Shown: in pieces, positions 61,732-64,000 of the stretch
How positions within the stretch are numbered: the first letter of the stretch is position 1
How the letters are laid out: each line of letters starts with the position of its first letter
DNA from: Chitinophaga sp. Ak27
GTDB lineage: Bacteria > Bacteroidota > Bacteroidia > Chitinophagales > Chitinophagaceae
NCBI RefSeq assembly: GCF_012726295.1
Contig: NZ_JABAOB010000013.1
Location: 1 to 64,000, forward strand
Length of the DNA stretch: 64,000 nt
Reading direction: 5' to 3'
Program-made: the position numbers and the translations under genes
Notes under the pieces: generated by a model
What the model was told of the DNA's origin: nothing
The model's input: only the letters and a program-made list of their open reading frames with translations
Database searches by the model: none

Positions 61732-61868
61732 CCGGGAAGATGATTTAGGCTATTGATCCGATTTTGGTCTGGTTCTAACTCATTATTAAAATAACATATT
61801 TATCCCACTTTACAAAATAAAGTGTGAGCGCGTAGGGGTAAATGTAAACGGGGGTGTCTTTATTTAGG

Positions 61869-62702
61869 TCATTGATATTGCTGCTGCAGGTTAAGTAGAA
61901 TTTTCTTACCGGCATCGCTGAGGCCAGGCAGGCTGTCGGTCGGCATAAAATGGCGTTTAAAAGCCATGATGGCGGCGGAAGAATCTTTTACATCATACCC
62001 GATAATGCGAAGGGCCAGCAGGGAGTTAAAAGATTCGGGTACTACCGTGGCGCTGGTGTCTTTATACCAAAGGCCGAAGCCTTTATCAGCTAATTGTTGC
62101 CAGGGGAAAAATGCGCTGGGATCCACTTTCCTGCCGGGAGCAATATCTCCGTGACCTACAAAATTAGCAGCGGGAATGTTATAGCGGTGCTGAAGCGTAT
62201 CCAGTAACACCAGCAGGCTGCTGATCTGGGCGGAATCGAAGGGTTCCTTACCGTTATTGTCCAGCTCTATTCCTATAGAAGAAGAGTTGATATCTGTGAG
62301 GTTGCCCCATTTGGCAACGCCTCCGTGCCAGGCACGGAGATAATCATTCAGCATGTGATGAATGGTTCCGTTACGGCATATCACATAGTGCGCACTTACC
62401 TGTGTTTTTTGCAGGGTAAATGTTTTCAGTGTTTGTTCACATGAATTCTGAGCAGTATGATGTATGATCACCAAGTTGGGCTTACGCATATTAAAGTTCA
62501 CCGTTCCTACCCAGGAGGGAGCGGCTATGCCATTAGCGCCGGCAAGGGCCCCGGGTTGTTCCCGCAAGACTTTCGCATAGGATTTAGCCGAATGCCGGTA
62601 TTCCTTATTAGTGGCGGCATAAGGGTTACGGGCGCAATACGTAGCGCCAAAAACTACTGCTGCGAGGCAGCTAAATCGTATAAAGAAAGAGATGGTTTTC
62701 AT
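61869..62702 (-). CDS. N-acetylmuramoyl-L-alanine amidase (amidase_2/AmiD type)
   Basis: A 277-residue exported enzyme that cleaves the amide bond between muramic acid and the stem peptide. The zinc-binding pattern is present: VIIHHTAQNSCE near residue 79 and VGHGDIAPGRKVDPS near 187. SAHYVICRNGTIHHML and WHGGVAKWGN also match. The N-terminus (FFIRFSCLAAVVFGATYCAR) could be a signal peptide or a lipoprotein signal, but the residues before Cys do not make a good lipobox. A C-terminal tail (about 230-277) of unknown role follows. Its start codon directly abuts a possible start of the divergent acyltransferase. Confidence 0.93.
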   Translation of the reverse strand: MKTISFFIRFSCLAAVVFGATYCARNPYAATNKEYRHSAKSYAKVLREQPGALAGANGIAAPSWVGTVNFNMRKPNLVIIHHTAQNSCEQTLKTFTLQKTQVSAHYVICRNGTIHHMLNDYLRAWHGGVAKWGNLTDINSSSIGIELDNNGKEPFDSAQISSLLVLLDTLQHRYNIPAANFVGHGDIAPGRKVDPSAFFPWQQLADKGFGLWYKDTSATVVPESFNSLLALRIIGYDVKDSSAAIMAFKRHFMPTDSLPGLSDAGKKILLNLQQQYQ

Positions 62703-63746
62703 ATGCTAACGTTAAAGTTTAACAAACATGCCTGGATAAAGATACTAAATGAATGGAGGAATCGTTTTTTTCACGGATACTATGAAAAGTGTGCTATAAA
62801 CCATATATTTACGTTTTCAGTAATACTTTTCGGAGTATCAAAAACCTGTGCCATATTGTCTGCTATTGCCTACTACTTACTGTTACCACTGATCTACGCG
62901 TTATCGCTACTGCCATTTCGTGTACTTTACCTGGTTGCTGACACGGTGTACGTGTTGTTATATTATGTGTTGGGCTACCGTAAAAAGGTAGTACTTGCCA
63001 ACCTGCGGAATTCGTTCCCGGAAAAAAGTGAAAAGGAAATTCATCGTATCTGCAAGGATTTTTATCATTATCTCTGCGATCTTTTCCTGGAAACGTTCAA
63101 AACGCTAACCATCAGCAAAACGGCGATGGTGAAGCATTGCAGTTTTACGCCTGCAACGGTGGAGCTGTTTAAGCGCCTGGCGGCCGAAAAGAAGAGCGCG
63201 GTGCTGGTGATGGGCCATAAAGGCAACTGGGAATGGGCCGGTAATACCTTTAGTATATTGTGCCCGCAACAGTTGTATGTGATCTATCATCCGCTGGCCA
63301 ATAAACATTTCAACGGTCTCATGTACCGCATGCGCACCCGCTTTGGCACGAAGCTGATTGCGATGCAGGATACTTTCCGCGACATGGTGCAAAACCGCCA
63401 TGAAGTCAATGCGACCGCCTTTATTGCAGACCAGGCGCCACAGCCCAAAACAGCGCAGTGGCTTACCTTCCTGCACCAGGACACACCTGTATTCAAAGGC
63501 ACTGAGAAAATTGCCCAGAAAATGAATTACCCGGTAGTGTATGTGACTGTTACACGCGAAAGAAGGGGTTACTACACCGTATCGGCTGAAATACTGACGG
63601 CCACACCTGCCGACGAAAAAGAAGGTGCTATCACGATAGCGCATACACGTAAGCTGGAAGAAGATATTGTAGCACAACCGTCTACCTGGCTGTGGTCGCA
63701 CAAAAGGTGGAAACATAAACGGGCAGCCGTTACAACAGAATCATAA
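62703..63746 (+). CDS. Lipid A biosynthesis acyltransferase (LpxL/HtrB family)
   Basis: The inner-membrane enzyme transfers a secondary fatty acyl chain to the lipid A precursor. It has an N-terminal membrane anchor, ANLRNSFPEKSEKEIHRI and the catalytic H-x4-E in GHKGNWEWAG. FIADQAPQPKTAQWLTFLHQDTPVFKG is typical of the family. The start is uncertain: ATG at 62703 gives 347 residues but touches the start codon of the divergent amidase, leaving no leader. TTG at 62856 would give a protein whose N-terminus (SAIAYYLLLPLIYALSLLPF) matches typical homologues better. It is followed after 40 bp by a fatty acid desaturase gene. Confidence 0.9.
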   Translation: MLTLKFNKHAWIKILNEWRNRFFHGYYEKCAINHIFTFSVILFGVSKTCAILSAIAYYLLLPLIYALSLLPFRVLYLVADTVYVLLYYVLGYRKKVVLANLRNSFPEKSEKEIHRICKDFYHYLCDLFLETFKTLTISKTAMVKHCSFTPATVELFKRLAAEKKSAVLVMGHKGNWEWAGNTFSILCPQQLYVIYHPLANKHFNGLMYRMRTRFGTKLIAMQDTFRDMVQNRHEVNATAFIADQAPQPKTAQWLTFLHQDTPVFKGTEKIAQKMNYPVVYVTVTRERRGYYTVSAEILTATPADEKEGAITIAHTRKLEEDIVAQPSTWLWSHKRWKHKRAAVTTES

Positions 63747-63786
63747 GCAACTATTTAGACACGATTATCCTACAACGAATATTGTT

Positions 63787-64000
63787 ATGCTGGAAGGGAA
63801 AGAACTGATCCTGGCTACCAAGCCATATGCATGTGAACACAGGGCCAAAAGCTGGCTATTGACGCTCTCTACATTAGCAATACTGATAGTATCGCTTACG
63901 GGTACGCTGGTACTCCCCTACCTGATCCTGAGGATATTGGCCAGTGTTCTTTCTGGGCTGCTGATTGTACGCATGTTTGTAATTTATCATGATCATCAGC
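63787..64000 (+). CDS. Fatty acid desaturase, 5' part
   Basis: The window holds only the first 71 residues (MLEGKELILATKPYACEHRAKSW...). Two hydrophobic stretches are visible, and the last residues, YHDHQ, are the start of the first histidine box (HDxxH) of membrane fatty acid desaturases, di-iron enzymes that introduce double bonds into acyl chains. It follows the lipid A acyltransferase by 40 bp and may be cotranscribed, giving a small envelope-lipid unit. Confidence 0.75.
   Translation, partial: MLEGKELILATKPYACEHRAKSWLLTLSTLAILIVSLTGTLVLPYLILRILASVLSGLLIVRMFVIYHDHQ

Overview
The window looks like the chromosome of a soil- or plant-associated member of the Bacteroidota, most likely a Chitinophaga-type Chitinophagaceae. 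The reasons are a SusC/SusD pair, a FecR anti-sigma factor, many signal-peptide-bearing glycoside hydrolases, a DUF5916 barrel, YitT and RRM proteins typical of the phylum, and promoters of the Bacteroidota form TTTG-N19-TAnnTTTG (clear ahead of uxuA, of susC and at 49686-49716). The genus is inferred from style and not proven. No rRNA, tRNA or CRISPR array was seen. The only mobile-element trace is a possible transposase start cut off at the left edge.

Layout. 1-4.5 kb: two exported amidohydrolases on the minus strand, one and a half of whose three domains look catalytically dead. 4.7-8.6 kb: a small secreted protein, glycerate 2-kinase, mannonate dehydratase (uxuA, with its own promoter and operator) and a MarR regulator. 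8.6-11.3 kb: a FecR protein divergent from an unusual membrane-anchored sigma-like/TPR fusion. 11.4-24.9 kb: a fucosylated-glycan region (polysaccharide lyase-like protein, GH95, AraC regulator, flavin reductase-like protein, LuxR-type regulator, sulfatase, GH29, an unassigned TIM-barrel glycosidase, second GH29). It has no SusC/SusD of its own. 25.0-25.7 kb: a gene-free stretch with a perfect operator-like palindrome and four intrinsic terminators in a row.

25.7-31.7 kb: tetR-usp with a shared operator motif, then an mprF-like lysyl-phosphatidylglycerol synthase next to a virJ/acvB-like hydrolase, and two small regulators. 32-41.2 kb: a thioredoxin-fold protein without CxxC, a DUF5916 protein, GH20 hexosaminidase, an FMN glutamate-synthase-like protein and a TIM-barrel hydrolase. 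41.3-47.7 kb: core carbon metabolism (gnd-zwf-pgl, then ppc). 48-54.8 kb: tonB, a promoter/operator with an orphan mini-ORF, yitT, a cluster of three small RNA-binding proteins, a DUF5009 membrane acyltransferase, an atypical SDR and a lipoprotein. 55-61 kb: GH105 converging on susC-susD. 61.3-64 kb: a small periplasmic protein, an amidase, a lipid A-type acyltransferase and the start of a fatty acid desaturase.

The strongest undescribed-looking signal is a family of five dispersed long palindromes (25231, 35796, 40356, 53142, 56198). Their arms are built from short AAAGCNN-like units around a conserved, orientable core that itself holds a small hairpin. Four of the five start or end at a stop codon, and one supplies the last codons of GH105. 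A sixth palindrome (61138) has the same architecture with a different arm unit. They may act as terminators or mRNA 3' ends, or be MITE-like/REP-like elements. No transposase for them lies in the window.
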